Below, in pieces: positions 49,014 through 59,231 of a stretch of DNA of 64,000 nucleotides. The position numbers and the translations under genes are program-made. The notes beneath the pieces were generated by a model. It saw only the letters and a program-made list of their open reading frames with translations, had not been told where the DNA came from and ran no database searches. The stretch is taken from the NCBI GenBank assembly GCA_012960305.1, contig DUBM01000011.1, positions 62,001 to 126,000 of the forward strand, written 5' to 3'. Numbering within the stretch: the stretch's first letter is position 1; each line of letters starts with the position of its first letter. The DNA is from Gammaproteobacteria bacterium. GTDB lineage: Bacteria; Pseudomonadota; Gammaproteobacteria; Pseudomonadales; Pseudohongiellaceae.

Positions 49014-50345
49014 ATGATTCATCGCGCCTCACCTCCTGGCATGGAAAAAGCAATCGTGACAGAACGCGATCAGCATCCAATATCTCGTAAACAGATTTCT
49101 GAAAATGCTCTCAAGGTCTTGTACAAATTGGGTAGTGCTGGCTATTGCGCCTATTTGGTAGGCGGTAGCGTTCGAGATTTGCTACTAGGTAAAACGCCGA
49201 AAGATTTCGATGTAGCAACCAATGCCACACCGGAAGAACTCAAACAAATTTTCCGCAATGCCAGAATCATCGGCAGGCGATTCAAAATCGTCCACATCCG
49301 CTTTGGCCGAGAAATTATTGAAGTTACTACTTTCCGAGCACCCCATGAAGCCGACAATGAAATCGCTGATGACGTATCACGACGGCAAATTAAGGGTCTT
49401 GATTCTGCCCATTCAACCTCTGGCATGATCTTAAGAGACAATGTCTATGGAAGCATAGATGAGGATGCACTGCGTCGCGATTTCACTATAAACGCTCTTT
49501 ACTACACTACTGAGAATTTTCGCATATTAGATTTTTCTACTGGTCTAAAAGACATGGAAACTCGCCAAATTCGTATGATTGGCGACCCTCGAGAAAGGTA
49601 TAAAGAAGATCCGGTAAGGATGCTGAGGGCTGTTCGGTTCTCAGCAAAACTTGATTTTGATATCGAGGAGTCTACGAAGCAGCCAATAAAAGAATTGGCC
49701 CACTTATTAGGTTCCATTTCTTCTGCTCGGTTATTTGATGAAACTCTAAAATTGTTAACAGGCGGTCATGCTCAAGCAACCTTCGCGTTAATACGCGAAC
49801 ATGATATAGGTGATTATTTATTTGCTCCCACTATGGAAGCTTTGGACAGCGACGAAAGCCCGGCATGCAATTTAGTCGACTTAGCATTGAGAAATACTGA
49901 CATTCGGATTTCTGAAGGAAAATCAGTAACCCCAGCATTTTTATTCGCCGCGCTACTCTGGCCGGTTTTGACCCAAAGACTTCGGTCGGAGTCATATGAG
50001 AAAAAGTTTGATTTCCAAATTTACCAACGCTGTGCAAATGCTGTGCTGATAGAACAATTAGACTACACCGCAGTACCCAAGCGATTTACTATCGCGGCAC
50101 GGGAAATATGGGAACTTCAGCTGCGCCTCGAACGCAGAGCAAAGCACTTTTTGGGAAATGCTCTAAATAATCCTCGCTTTCGAGCTGGCTATGATTTTTT
50201 ATTGCTTAGAGAAGAGTCCGGCGAAGATTTAAAGGGCGTGGGTCAATGGTGGACGGACTTTCAAATCGGTGATACAAAGCAGAGAACAGAACTCATTGCC
50301 AGAGTAGCAAGTCCTATAAACCGCCGAAAGCGACGGAAAAAATAA
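49014..50345 (+). CDS. pcnB: Poly(A) polymerase I
   Basis: 443 aa. Class II nucleotidyltransferase signature 'LVGGSVRDLLLGKTPKDFDVATNATPEEL' near residue 44 with the catalytic DxD, 'RIIGRRFKIVHIRFG', 'RRDFTINALYY' and 'EDPVRMLRAVRFSAKL' near 197. The basic C-terminus ('NRRKRRKK') is typical of bacterial poly(A) polymerases rather than CCA-adding enzymes. It tags RNAs for degradation. In relatives folK follows directly; here a deoxynucleoside kinase follows after 18 nt. Confidence 0.95.
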   Translation: MIHRASPPGMEKAIVTERDQHPISRKQISENALKVLYKLGSAGYCAYLVGGSVRDLLLGKTPKDFDVATNATPEELKQIFRNARIIGRRFKIVHIRFGREIIEVTTFRAPHEADNEIADDVSRRQIKGLDSAHSTSGMILRDNVYGSIDEDALRRDFTINALYYTTENFRILDFSTGLKDMETRQIRMIGDPRERYKEDPVRMLRAVRFSAKLDFDIEESTKQPIKELAHLLGSISSARLFDETLKLLTGGHAQATFALIREHDIGDYLFAPTMEALDSDESPACNLVDLALRNTDIRISEGKSVTPAFLFAALLWPVLTQRLRSESYEKKFDFQIYQRCANAVLIEQLDYTAVPKRFTIAAREIWELQLRLERRAKHFLGNALNNPRFRAGYDFLLLREESGEDLKGVGQWWTDFQIGDTKQRTELIARVASPINRRKRRKK

Positions 50346-50363
50346 GCCATCGGGTGCAACTGA

Positions 50364-51032
50364 TTGACGCAGCAAACGAAATTCACTAGGAAATTGCCCA
50401 GCTTCATCGCTGTTGAAGGACCAATTGGTGTAGGAAAAACTAGCCTAACCAAAAGACTCGCAGATACTTTTAACTATGAAATTCTTTTGGAAAAAAGTGA
50501 TGACAATCCATTTCTCGATCGCTTTTACAAGAATCCTAAACAACATGCTCTTTCCACTCAATTATTTTTCCTCTTTCAGCGCACTGCACAAATCCAGAAA
50601 TTACGTCAAGAAGATATGTTTGAGCCAGCCCGAATAGCTGATTTTTTGATTGATAAAGATCAACTGTTCGCACAACAAAATCTTGACCCTGATGAATATG
50701 AACTTTACTTAAACGTCTACGAACATTTGACACTAGAAGCACCTGTTCCAGACCTAGTAATTTATCTACAAGCGCCAACAAACGTATTGCTGGAGAGAAT
50801 ACAAAAAAGAGCAATTAATGCAGAGCAGCTAATTGAGCTTGGCTATTTAGAAAATTTAAATGATGCTTATACTGAGTTCTTTCACTACTACAACAGAACA
50901 TCTTTACTTATCGTTAATAGCGCGGAGATTGATTTAGTATCGAATGATAACGATTATAATCAGTTGGTAGAATATATTCAGACTCTGCCCAACGGAACCC
51001 ACTACTTCAACCCTAAAGCATCACTGATTTAG
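50364..51032 (+). CDS. Deoxynucleoside kinase (dNK family)
   Basis: 222 aa from a TTG start. P-loop 'IAVEGPIGVGKTSLTKRLA' near residue 15, then 'FLDRFYKNPKQHALSTQLFFLFQR' and 'DFLIDKDQLFAQQNLDPDEYELY' typical of deoxyadenosine/deoxyguanosine kinases, and the lid region 'RIQKRAI'. It phosphorylates deoxynucleosides for salvage; specificity is unknown. It occupies the place between pcnB and panB where folK usually precedes it; no folK sequence is left in the 18-nt gap. Confidence 0.9.
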   Translation: MTQQTKFTRKLPSFIAVEGPIGVGKTSLTKRLADTFNYEILLEKSDDNPFLDRFYKNPKQHALSTQLFFLFQRTAQIQKLRQEDMFEPARIADFLIDKDQLFAQQNLDPDEYELYLNVYEHLTLEAPVPDLVIYLQAPTNVLLERIQKRAINAEQLIELGYLENLNDAYTEFFHYYNRTSLLIVNSAEIDLVSNDNDYNQLVEYIQTLPNGTHYFNPKASLI

Positions 51033-51117
51033 AAAAGTTAGTCAGACACTACATAATAGTTTAATAAATTAATCACGTTTCCGATCAAAACTTAAACACC
51101 TACTCAAGAAACAAATT

Positions 51118-51930
51118 ATGAGCGTACATTCGGACAAAAAAACCACCACTCTAGTAACTCTTTTGAACAAAAAGAAAGCCGGTGAAAAAATCGCCTGCTT
51201 GACGGCCTACGATGCATGCTTCGCTACTATTCTTAGCGAAACAGGAATTGATGTGCTTCTAGTTGGGGATTCTTTAGGCATGGTACTTCAAGGCCATGAC
51301 AGCACTCTCCCAGTAACAATGAAAGACATGGTTTATCACATGGAGTGTGTGAAACGTGGTAATCGCGGGGCATTGCTGATGGCTGATCTGCCTTTTATGA
51401 GTTATGCCTCAGAATCTCAGACACTGGAAAATGCTGCTGCATTAATGCGGGCCGGGGCTAACATCGTAAAACTTGAAGGTGGAGCATGGATCGAAAATAC
51501 CACTAAATTATTGGCTGAGCGCGGCATACCTGTTTGTGCTCATATGGGTTTAACTCCTCAATCAGTAAACCGAATCGGTGGCTTCCATGTTCAAGGGCGG
51601 GACACCGAACAGGCGCAATCAATTATTGACGAAGCTCAATTATTGCAAAGCGCTGGCGCAAGCATTCTCTTACTTGAATGTGTTCCAACGAAACTCGCTA
51701 AAGCCATTACTGATATGTTGGATATTCCAGTAATTGGAATTGGTGCCGGACCTGATACTTCAGGTCAGATAATGGTGCTCCATGACGTTCTAGGAGTATC
51801 TCCTATCACTCCTAAATTTGTGAAAAACTTCTTAACCGACTCAACTGCCGGCATACCTGGAGCTATAAAAGCCTATGTGGAAGCCGTAGAAAACCAAACC
51901 TTCCCATCTGACCTTCACTCTTTCAAGTAA
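51118..51930 (+). CDS. panB: 3-methyl-2-oxobutanoate hydroxymethyltransferase
   Basis: 270 aa, the normal length. 'TAYDACFATILSETGIDVLLVGDSLGMVLQGHDSTLPVTMKDMVYH' near residue 28 holds the Mg2+ ligand Asp residues. 'MADLPFMSY', 'KLEGG', 'GLTPQSVN' and 'IGAGPDTSGQIMVLHDVLG' are further signatures. First step of pantothenate synthesis. panC follows 6 nt later. Confidence 0.97.
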   Translation: MSVHSDKKTTTLVTLLNKKKAGEKIACLTAYDACFATILSETGIDVLLVGDSLGMVLQGHDSTLPVTMKDMVYHMECVKRGNRGALLMADLPFMSYASESQTLENAAALMRAGANIVKLEGGAWIENTTKLLAERGIPVCAHMGLTPQSVNRIGGFHVQGRDTEQAQSIIDEAQLLQSAGASILLLECVPTKLAKAITDMLDIPVIGIGAGPDTSGQIMVLHDVLGVSPITPKFVKNFLTDSTAGIPGAIKAYVEAVENQTFPSDLHSFK

Positions 51931-51936
51931 TAACTC

Positions 51937-52785
51937 ATGCAGACAATCTTCAACACTGCTGATTTACAGAAACAATTGGTAAAAATCCGTGCCAATAAAC
52001 TTTCAGTTGGCTTAGTGCCAACTATGGGAAATTTACACGGTGGGCACATTAGACTAGTAGAAGAAGCAAAAAAAATATCAGAGATAGTTGTTAGCACGAT
52101 ATTCGTCAATCCCATGCAATTTGGAGAAGGAGAAGACTTCGCCAACTATCCTCGAACTCTGGGCAAAGACAAAGCGAAACTGGAAGCAGCCAATTGTGAC
52201 ATTCTTTTCGTTCCCACTGTGGAAGAAATTTATGGCGAAGGGTTATCCGCAGGGACCGTTATATCAGTTCCTGGCCTTTCCCTAGATTTATGTGGTAATA
52301 AACGCCCTGGACACTTCGATGGTGTTGCAACGGTAGTTACAAAACTGTTGAACATTAGTCGAGCAGACCAAGCTTTCTTCGGGCTAAAAGACTACCAGCA
52401 ATATTTAATTATCAGAAAATTAGTTAAAGACTTAGCTTTGCCGACACAAATTATTGGAGTTAAAACCGAACGCGAAACTAGCGGCTTAGCCATGAGCTCT
52501 AGAAATAACTATTTGTCAGTAGATGAAAAACAAAAGGCTAAAGTAATTTTTTCAACGTTGAAGCTAATTGCAGAAAAAATAATTGCTGGCGAGAGAAATT
52601 ATGTAGTGTTAGAAAAAATCGGCTTCCAAACCTTACAAAATTCAGGTGCTGAGGTGGACTACTTCGCCATTCGAAATGATGAATTTCTGCAAACACCTAC
52701 TCTAAGAAATAGAAATTTAGTAATTCTAGCCGCCGCCAAGATCGGCCCAAGCAGACTGATAGATAATCTCCTGCTAACTATCTAA
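51937..52785 (+). CDS. panC: Pantothenate synthetase
   Basis: 282 aa. Nucleotide-binding 'VPTMGNLHGGHIRLVEEA' (HxGH type) near residue 28, 'STIFVNPMQFGEGEDFANYPRT', 'KRPGHFDGVATVVTKL', 'FFGLKDYQQYLIIRKLV' and the KMSKS-like 'GLAMSSRNNYL'. It joins beta-alanine and pantoate. panD, which makes beta-alanine and usually follows, is absent; beta-alanine must come from another locus. Confidence 0.97.
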   Translation: MQTIFNTADLQKQLVKIRANKLSVGLVPTMGNLHGGHIRLVEEAKKISEIVVSTIFVNPMQFGEGEDFANYPRTLGKDKAKLEAANCDILFVPTVEEIYGEGLSAGTVISVPGLSLDLCGNKRPGHFDGVATVVTKLLNISRADQAFFGLKDYQQYLIIRKLVKDLALPTQIIGVKTERETSGLAMSSRNNYLSVDEKQKAKVIFSTLKLIAEKIIAGERNYVVLEKIGFQTLQNSGAEVDYFAIRNDEFLQTPTLRNRNLVILAAAKIGPSRLIDNLLLTI

Positions 52786-52989
52786 GATCTCGGCAATGAT
52801 ATTGTGCCAAAAATTACTTTAGGGCATACTAATAGGCCCAGTTCTACTGGGATTCCAATAGCACTATCATCAACCGCGCATACTAGATATTTCGAGGTTT
52901 TAGCGCCGCACAATTAAGTACAATGAGCTTTAGTGAAGCCTTCGAATTGATCACCGTTGCAGACTGAACCATTTTTTAAGGTGTAATAG

Positions 52990-54927
52990 ATGTCCGAAGA
53001 AAAAATATATCCCGTTGAAGCAAAATCCGCGGCACGAAGTCTCCTCGATCCAGCCACTTATCAAGAATTATATAAGCAATCTATCGAGTCCCCCGAAGAG
53101 TTTTGGGCAGAGCAAGCCGGAAAATTTTTACATTGGCACAAACCCTGGCAGAATATTCATAAAAGTGATTTTGGTAATGCCGAAGCTGAATGGTTTAGCG
53201 GCGGCAAATTAAATGTTTCATTTAATTGCATCGACCGACACTTAGATCGTCATGCCGAACAGACTGCAATTATCTGGGAAGGTGATGAACCCAGTGATGA
53301 TAAAAAGATTACTTATCGTGAACTGCATGACCAGGTTTGCAAACTATCCAATGCATTGAAGACTAGAGGAGTTTCCAAAGGAGATCGAGTCTGCATCTAT
53401 ATGCCAATGGTCCCCGAGGCCGCATATGCCATGCTCGCATGTACCAGAATCGGAGCCGTGCATTCTGTTGTTTTTGGGGGCTTCTCGCCAGAGTCGCTAA
53501 AAGATCGAATACTGGATTCAGACTGCCAGACAGTTATCACTGCGGATGAAGGAGTGCGGGGTGGTAGGACAATTCCTTTGAAGGCAAACGTAGATGCTGC
53601 GCTGGAACACTGCCCTAATGTTCATTCAGTTTTTGTTGTTAGACGCACTAACGCTGACGTCCCCTGGTTTAACGATCGAGATGTTTGTTATAGCAAAATA
53701 ACCGACATGGCTTCTGCCGAGTGTGAACCAGAATTGATGGACGCCGAAGATCCTTTATTCATTCTTTACACTTCTGGCTCCACAGGGAAACCAAAAGGAG
53801 TTTTACATACCACGGCCGGCTATCTATTAGGGGCAGCAATCACACATAAATATGTGTTCGATTACCACGATGGTGATATTTACTGGTGTACTGCTGATGT
53901 TGGTTGGGTGACTGGACATTCTTATATAGTTTATGGCCCTTTGGCGAACGGAGCGATTACCTTGATGTTCGAGGGTGTGCCAACCTACCCCGATTCTTCG
54001 CGTTTTTGGCAGGTTATCGATAAACATCAGGTCAACATATTTTATACTGCACCAACTGCAATCAGAGCATTGATGGCCGCGGGTAATGAACCGGTTACAT
54101 CGACCTCTCGGTCATCGCTTCGACTTCTGGGTTCTGTAGGTGAACCGATCAATCCTGAAGCATGGGAGTGGTACTACCATGTGGTAGGGGAAGGTCGCTC
54201 TCCTATCGTCGATACCTGGTGGCAAACAGAAACCGGCGCAATCATGATTACGCCACTACCTGGTGTTACCGATCTCAAACCAGGCTCTGCCAGTACTCCT
54301 TTCTTTGGCGTAAAACCTGCACTACTGGACGCTGAAGGGAACGAAATAGAAGGAGCTGCCACTGGGAACCTAGTTCTCTGTCAAAGTTGGCCTAGTCAGA
54401 TACGCAGCGTCTATGGTGACCATCAACGCTGCATTGATACTTATTTCTCTACCTATCCAGGCTATTATTTTACTGGAGATAGCGCGCGCAGAGACACAGA
54501 TGGATACTACTGGGTAACGGGACGAGTAGATGATGTTATTAACGTTTCTGGGCATAGATTAGGTACTGCTGAAATAGAAAGCTCACTGGTATTACACAAT
54601 AGCGTCGCGGAAGCAGCCGTAGTCGGCTACCCCCATAGCATTAAAGGTCAGGGAATTTATGCCTATGTAACTCTCATGACTGGATTCGAAACGTCGGAAG
54701 AATTACGTGCTGAATTAGTAAAGTTCGTAGCAACTGAAATTGGCGCTTTTGCCAAGCCAGAGATTATTCAATTTGCACCTGGATTACCAAAAACTAGGTC
54801 AGGAAAGATCATGCGGCGAATTCTTCGAAAAATTGCCGCCAATGAATTAGACAATCTCGGCGATACAACTACTCTCGCTGACCCAGCAGTCGTCGATCAA
54901 TTAATTGAAAACCGAACTAACAAATAG
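52990..54927 (+). CDS. acs: Acetyl-coenzyme A synthetase
   Basis: 645 aa. AMP-forming acyl-CoA synthetase: '[15 protein letters not shown]' near residue 259 (P-loop), '[23 protein letters not shown]', '[13 protein letters not shown]' near 406, '[25 protein letters not shown]' and the acetylatable Lys in '[15 protein letters not shown]' near 604. The Trp in 'DTWWQTETG' is the acetate-pocket residue, favouring acetate over propionate. pcnB-...-panB-panC-...-acs matches Pseudomonas acsA context with panD and pgi missing. Confidence 0.96.
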   Translation: MSEEKIYPVEAKSAARSLLDPATYQELYKQSIESPEEFWAEQAGKFLHWHKPWQNIHKSDFGNAEAEWFSGGKLNVSFNCIDRHLDRHAEQTAIIWEGDEPSDDKKITYRELHDQVCKLSNALKTRGVSKGDRVCIYMPMVPEAAYAMLACTRIGAVHSVVFGGFSPESLKDRILDSDCQTVITADEGVRGGRTIPLKANVDAALEHCPNVHSVFVVRRTNADVPWFNDRDVCYSKITDMASAECEPELMDAEDPLFILYTSGSTGKPKGVLHTTAGYLLGAAITHKYVFDYHDGDIYWCTADVGWVTGHSYIVYGPLANGAITLMFEGVPTYPDSSRFWQVIDKHQVNIFYTAPTAIRALMAAGNEPVTSTSRSSLRLLGSVGEPINPEAWEWYYHVVGEGRSPIVDTWWQTETGAIMITPLPGVTDLKPGSASTPFFGVKPALLDAEGNEIEGAATGNLVLCQSWPSQIRSVYGDHQRCIDTYFSTYPGYYFTGDSARRDTDGYYWVTGRVDDVINVSGHRLGTAEIESSLVLHNSVAEAAVVGYPHSIKGQGIYAYVTLMTGFETSEELRAELVKFVATEIGAFAKPEIIQFAPGLPKTRSGKIMRRILRKIAANELDNLGDTTTLADPAVVDQLIENRTNK

Positions 54928-54955
54928 CGAAGGCATACTCTGTTAAATATAGAAA

Positions 54956-55414
54956 GCGCCATATGTAATTTCCCCCATTCTAATTAGAGAAGAAAACAGA
55001 GATAATTTTTCCGTCACCGAGTATTTCATAGCGCACACTAGAGCATTAACTGGAGAGGCCAAAGTATTAGACTCTGCCTCAGGCCATACAGTGCCTCTAC
55101 TGCGATCTGTTGAGGAAAATATCGGCCCTAAAGAAGCCTTCGTTCCAGCGATTTCTTCCTGCCACATGCTTTTCGTTCTGCCAATTGCAGCAGAAAGAGT
55201 ATATCAAGTCGAAAATTAGGCAAACACCGCTATTAACAAGGTGGGAAGAATCTCAGCAATAAATGTTGCGATCCCCAATGTCAGTCTTCAATCTCAAATT
55301 GAGCCCTCCAGCTCAAATATTCCAAACAAAGAAGATATCGCCGCTATCCATCATTCCTCCCATAAAGAGTGATTTGTCGCAAATTTCCTTAAAGATATTC
55401 TGGAAGTAGGGTAA
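54956..55414 (+). pseudogene. osmC-family pseudogene (two in-frame stops, no start codon)
   Basis: One frame reads through an entire OsmC-like peroxidase: 'NFSVTEYFIAHTRAL' near 55005, 'GPKEAFVPAISSCHMLFVLPIAAERVY' near 55125 with the first active Cys, 'IPNKEDIAAIHHSSHKE' near 55320 and 'FVANFLKDILEVG'. It is interrupted by TAG at 55217-55219 (where Tyr is common) and TGA at 55370-55372, exactly where the second conserved Cys of the HHEAHEACFIANS-type motif is expected. A TAG at 54950 precedes it and no ATG, GTG or TTG lies in frame. I consider it dead. Confidence 0.8.
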
Positions 55415-55692
55415 ATTTCACCTAAATCTGGATTTAAATTTTTAAAGGCCTACCAACCCCTATGTGCGCGTACCTAACGACGAATTAATCTACGCACTAC
55501 ACAACTATGTTAGGCTTAAGGGAAATAATTCTTAGCATGCAAAGGTAAATTTGATTGCCTAGTCTATTGATGAGAATTAGGTAGCAATAAGTCTAAAGCT
55601 CCGCCAAATAATGCTAATTCAACTACCTAAAAAACCGAATAGCTATAAAAACCTATTGCAAATTAAGCTCATAATTATATGTACAAAGAACT
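55415..55692. other. Intergenic region before the DUF58 gene
   Basis: AT-rich, with no recognisable gene, repeat or RNA. It presumably holds the promoter of the DUF58-transglutaminase-MoxR cluster. Confidence 0.4.
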
Positions 55693-57027
55693 GTGACTAA
55701 ACTGAACTCCCTATTATTTAACATATTCAAGAATCGAATAAATTTTCTCGCACTCTTCCGACTGTTAGTTGGTTTGTTTCCGGTTACCTTGCAGGGGTTA
55801 ATCACCCTCACTCTCGCGACTCTAACTTTAAGTGTATATGGCTATGGTTCGATGGATTTAGTGGTATTCGCTATCGCTATATGCGCTCTGGCCATATTCA
55901 TCTTTAGTTTATTTTGTTCAATTATTAGCGGCATAATCGTTCAACGGAAAGTTCAGAAACTGTTAGAGGGCCAGGTTTCATCATTAGCAAACATAGAAGT
56001 AGAAGCAGGATTTCCAAATGAAACAGGATTCTCGCTTCCAGCAATAAATTACTTTCCATTGGTGAAGCTTTCTTGGGAAATTTCTTTCCCGGACTTCATA
56101 GAAACTGGAATCCGAGTTTCAGATAATAACGAATTAGTTGAAGAAATAATCCCACAAAAACGCTGCAAAACAAATTTAGTGATCCGCCAGTTCACCGTGG
56201 CCGATGTGCTGGGGTTTTCTCGCTACTCCTGGAGACAAAAACAAAAAGTAGGATGCTTGGCTCTTCCTCAAAAAAATACTGTTAAACAATTGCCATTACT
56301 ACGTTCTTTAACAGCTGAAGATGGAATACCCAACCTCTCTGGCGATCCTGAGGGTGACAGGATGGAAATCCGACCCTATGTGCCAGGAGATTCTGTCCGT
56401 AATATTATGTGGAAAGTCTATGCTCGTAATCGCCAACTAAATGTCCGTCTGGCGGAAAAAAGCGTATACCATAGCAAACGCATTGTGGCCTATCTCTTGA
56501 GTAGCAAAAATGACGAGGCTGCCGCAGCTGTAGCGCGTGTCGCGCTAGAATCTGGCGCACTTGGGGAAAACTGGCTATTTGCTGCCGACGGTTCACCTGA
56601 ACCCACGGATAACATAGTTAGGGCGCTACAAGCAGTTGCTGCTTCGCGGCGGATAGACAAAACCCATGGCTACGGATTGGACCAGTTTCTTGAGCAAGCT
56701 GCAGGGCAGGCAGGCACTCATTGCATAATTTTCGTGGCTGCAGAGCGAGCTGCTTGGCTGCCTGCGCTGAAAAAGACATTAGCGCACTATAATGGGCAAT
56801 TCTCCGTAGTTATAGCTACCGATGGCTTTGCAGACCCCAAGATTACCAGCATTTGGCAGAAGCTATTATTACGGAACACCGACGACATCGCAGCTGAGTC
56901 ATCCTCTCTAAACTCACGCTCAGAAATGCTGAAGTTATTGACCGAGCTAAAACAGCTAGTAGAATCAACAGTAATAGTAGACAGGAAAACCGGGCTTAGC
57001 TTCGATCATCAGTTAAGAAAGGTGTAG
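55693..57027 (+). CDS. DUF58 domain protein (MoxR-cluster membrane protein)
   Basis: 444 aa with a GTG start. Two N-terminal membrane helices (about 28-82), then a soluble beta domain and the DUF58 signature 'GDRMEIRPYVPGDSVRNIMWKVYARNRQLNVRLAEK' near residue 222, which precedes a von Willebrand A-like fold. DUF58 proteins accompany MoxR ATPases and transglutaminases in clusters thought to assemble or mature complexes in the envelope. Followed 9 nt later by the transglutaminase gene. Confidence 0.88.
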   Translation: MTKLNSLLFNIFKNRINFLALFRLLVGLFPVTLQGLITLTLATLTLSVYGYGSMDLVVFAIAICALAIFIFSLFCSIISGIIVQRKVQKLLEGQVSSLANIEVEAGFPNETGFSLPAINYFPLVKLSWEISFPDFIETGIRVSDNNELVEEIIPQKRCKTNLVIRQFTVADVLGFSRYSWRQKQKVGCLALPQKNTVKQLPLLRSLTAEDGIPNLSGDPEGDRMEIRPYVPGDSVRNIMWKVYARNRQLNVRLAEKSVYHSKRIVAYLLSSKNDEAAAAVARVALESGALGENWLFAADGSPEPTDNIVRALQAVAASRRIDKTHGYGLDQFLEQAAGQAGTHCIIFVAAERAAWLPALKKTLAHYNGQFSVVIATDGFADPKITSIWQKLLLRNTDDIAAESSSLNSRSEMLKLLTELKQLVESTVIVDRKTGLSFDHQLRKV

Positions 57028-57036
57028 ATCATAGAC

Positions 57037-59190
57037 ATGGAAACCAAGAACCATTTTATGCGATTTTTACCAATGAGCTTACGGGGCATTATTGTGGCCA
57101 GCAGCTATTGGTTGTTGAGTTTATCGTTAACCGTTCTATCGGGGTCAGTGGCGGCAGTTCTAGGTTGTATCGCTGCCTGCTATTTAATTGATAGCAGAAT
57201 CAAGCGCCCGCCACTGATATCGCTTAGAACAAGTTCTATTGCGGGAGGCTGCTTATTGATCGGCGTAGCCGGATATATAATTTCATCATCTCTAGTAAAA
57301 AGCGCCCTGCTGTCAAATTTGGCATCACCACTATTTGCTTATAACGTTAGTGAGTTCGTTCAATGGTTCTGTATTAGTACTGCAATAACAATTTTATTGC
57401 GCACTCTCGCAAAACGAACAAGTTATGGGGCTGTGGTAGAAATCTTATTTGTTGCCACTGCATTTGTGATAACTCTTTCAGCTCACCGAAATGGCATGAT
57501 TCACCGACCATTCTTCATTGGCGATTACGCCCTGACTCGCGGCATCGACCCTTCCACAATATTGATGACATTTGGATCTGTTGGAGTTCTTTCTCTAGCA
57601 GCTTTGTTAATAATTGAAAGTAGTCATAAACGCCTGCTGTATCATTTTTCTATATTAGGCACTCTATGTTTCTCTCTACTAATATACGTACGACTATTCG
57701 GACTCCCCACACCTCAACTAACCAATGATCTAGGTCTAACTGGCCAAGAGCAATCTGGAAGTAATTCTCAAAGAGAAAACCCTTTTCGAGATGGAGAAAA
57801 TGAAGCGAATGACAAAGAAGCTCCGGTAGCAGTAGTGGTGTTCCGTGATGACTATGAATCAAGCACCGGCTCCTACTATTTTCGCGAATCTGCTTATTCC
57901 CAGTTTAATGGCAATATATTGGGTTTCACTTCTCGTGACGATATGGATCAGGATTTGATTGAGCAATATACTCAAGGTCGAACCAATACTGAACAGCTCC
58001 CAGGGTCTGAAGACAAAAGAACTGCAGTCAGAACAACGATCGGCATGTTAGTGTCACACCGTACTCCGTTTGGACTAGATAGCCCAATTGCCTACGAAGA
58101 TACGCCTAATCCTAACAATCTGCGCTTCAAACGCACCTATGATGCGTATTCATTAGCACCTGAATTTGATTTTAATTATTTGTTAGGTCGAGAAGTTGGC
58201 AGAGCTAATTGGTCTGAGGAAGTCCTGCAAGAATATCTAACAATTCCAGATGACCCCCGCTATCAGCAATTAGCTGCAAGCCTCACCGAAAGTTTACTCC
58301 CTCAATATGAAAATGATGCCTTTGCCAAAGCTTGGTCAATTAAAAGCTATTTAGATGAAAATGGTATTTACAGCCTGAAAAATGCCCATGCCTACGAATC
58401 AGATCCCGCTGCCTCATTTCTATTCGGCGATCTCACTGGTTACTGTATGCACTTTGCCTTTTCCGCTACTTACTTGTTCCGCAGCCTGGGCATTCCTGCA
58501 CGAGTAGGAATCGGCTATTCGGTCCCTGCGAGCAATCGAGCTGGAGGCTCTTCGCTTTTAGTTCAAGCGATACATGGTCATGCATGGCCAGAAATTTATT
58601 TTCGAGACGTTGGCTGGGTAATCGTCGACCCTGCACCACAACAAACTTTAGTTGATATGACTACCGACCCGCAAAATGATCTACAACAACTGCTTGGAGA
58701 CATGCTGAGAAATGATACATCGTTTGAAGATTTTCTCGATTCTCAGCGAAGCTCTTCTATCAACATAACAATCATACTAAACACAATTTATGCACTAACT
58801 GTATTATTACTTCTGGCCGCATACTCGATTAAGCTTTATCGGCTGTGGATACCGAGACACGGAAATGAAGCGGCACAATACCGACTTAGCTACCGTGCGA
58901 TTTTGGATCGACTTAGCGCCATAGGTCTTCATCGGCACTACGGAGAAAGTCGGGAAGAATTCGCTCAAAGAATCGCTGGCGATATTCCAACGATTATAAA
59001 AGCCACAGACAATCACTTAGCCTCAGCTCTAGGAAAAAAAGATATAGGGCTCGAGAACAATGTCAGATTAAGTGATCAACAATGGTCTACCCTAAGAGCA
59101 GCAATAGATAAAGAAATAAAACAAAATGTCTCCTCTGGAAGAAAAGTATTGGCATTGATAAACCCTTTTTCCTGGCTGCTAACTAAGTAA
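57037..59190 (+). CDS. Transglutaminase-like membrane protease-fold protein (TgpA-like)
   Basis: 717 aa. Six or more N-terminal membrane helices (about 10-225), a periplasmic transglutaminase core, one helix near residue 575 and a cytoplasmic tail. The catalytic Cys lies in 'GDLTGYCMHFAFSATYLFRSLGIPARVGIGY' near 470, the His in 'IHGHAWPEIYFRDVGWVIVDPAP' near 512. Architecture matches TgpA of Pseudomonas, a periplasmic-facing transglutaminase. Between DUF58 and moxR genes. Confidence 0.88.
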   Translation: METKNHFMRFLPMSLRGIIVASSYWLLSLSLTVLSGSVAAVLGCIAACYLIDSRIKRPPLISLRTSSIAGGCLLIGVAGYIISSSLVKSALLSNLASPLFAYNVSEFVQWFCISTAITILLRTLAKRTSYGAVVEILFVATAFVITLSAHRNGMIHRPFFIGDYALTRGIDPSTILMTFGSVGVLSLAALLIIESSHKRLLYHFSILGTLCFSLLIYVRLFGLPTPQLTNDLGLTGQEQSGSNSQRENPFRDGENEANDKEAPVAVVVFRDDYESSTGSYYFRESAYSQFNGNILGFTSRDDMDQDLIEQYTQGRTNTEQLPGSEDKRTAVRTTIGMLVSHRTPFGLDSPIAYEDTPNPNNLRFKRTYDAYSLAPEFDFNYLLGREVGRANWSEEVLQEYLTIPDDPRYQQLAASLTESLLPQYENDAFAKAWSIKSYLDENGIYSLKNAHAYESDPAASFLFGDLTGYCMHFAFSATYLFRSLGIPARVGIGYSVPASNRAGGSSLLVQAIHGHAWPEIYFRDVGWVIVDPAPQQTLVDMTTDPQNDLQQLLGDMLRNDTSFEDFLDSQRSSSINITIILNTIYALTVLLLLAAYSIKLYRLWIPRHGNEAAQYRLSYRAILDRLSAIGLHRHYGESREEFAQRIAGDIPTIIKATDNHLASALGKKDIGLENNVRLSDQQWSTLRAAIDKEIKQNVSSGRKVLALINPFSWLLTK

Positions 59191-59231
59191 CAACTAACTT
59201 CTAACCCGTATCTTTTCGGAGCACCTATTTA

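Noticed and set aside
52900-52990. TTGCA ahead of acs as a sigma-54 -12 element
   Set aside because: No GG at the required 10-nt spacing.
55370-55372. TGA in osmC as an active selenocysteine codon
   Set aside because: An upstream in-frame TAG, no start codon and no convincing SECIS hairpin make a functional selenoprotein unlikely; kept only as a question about ancestry.
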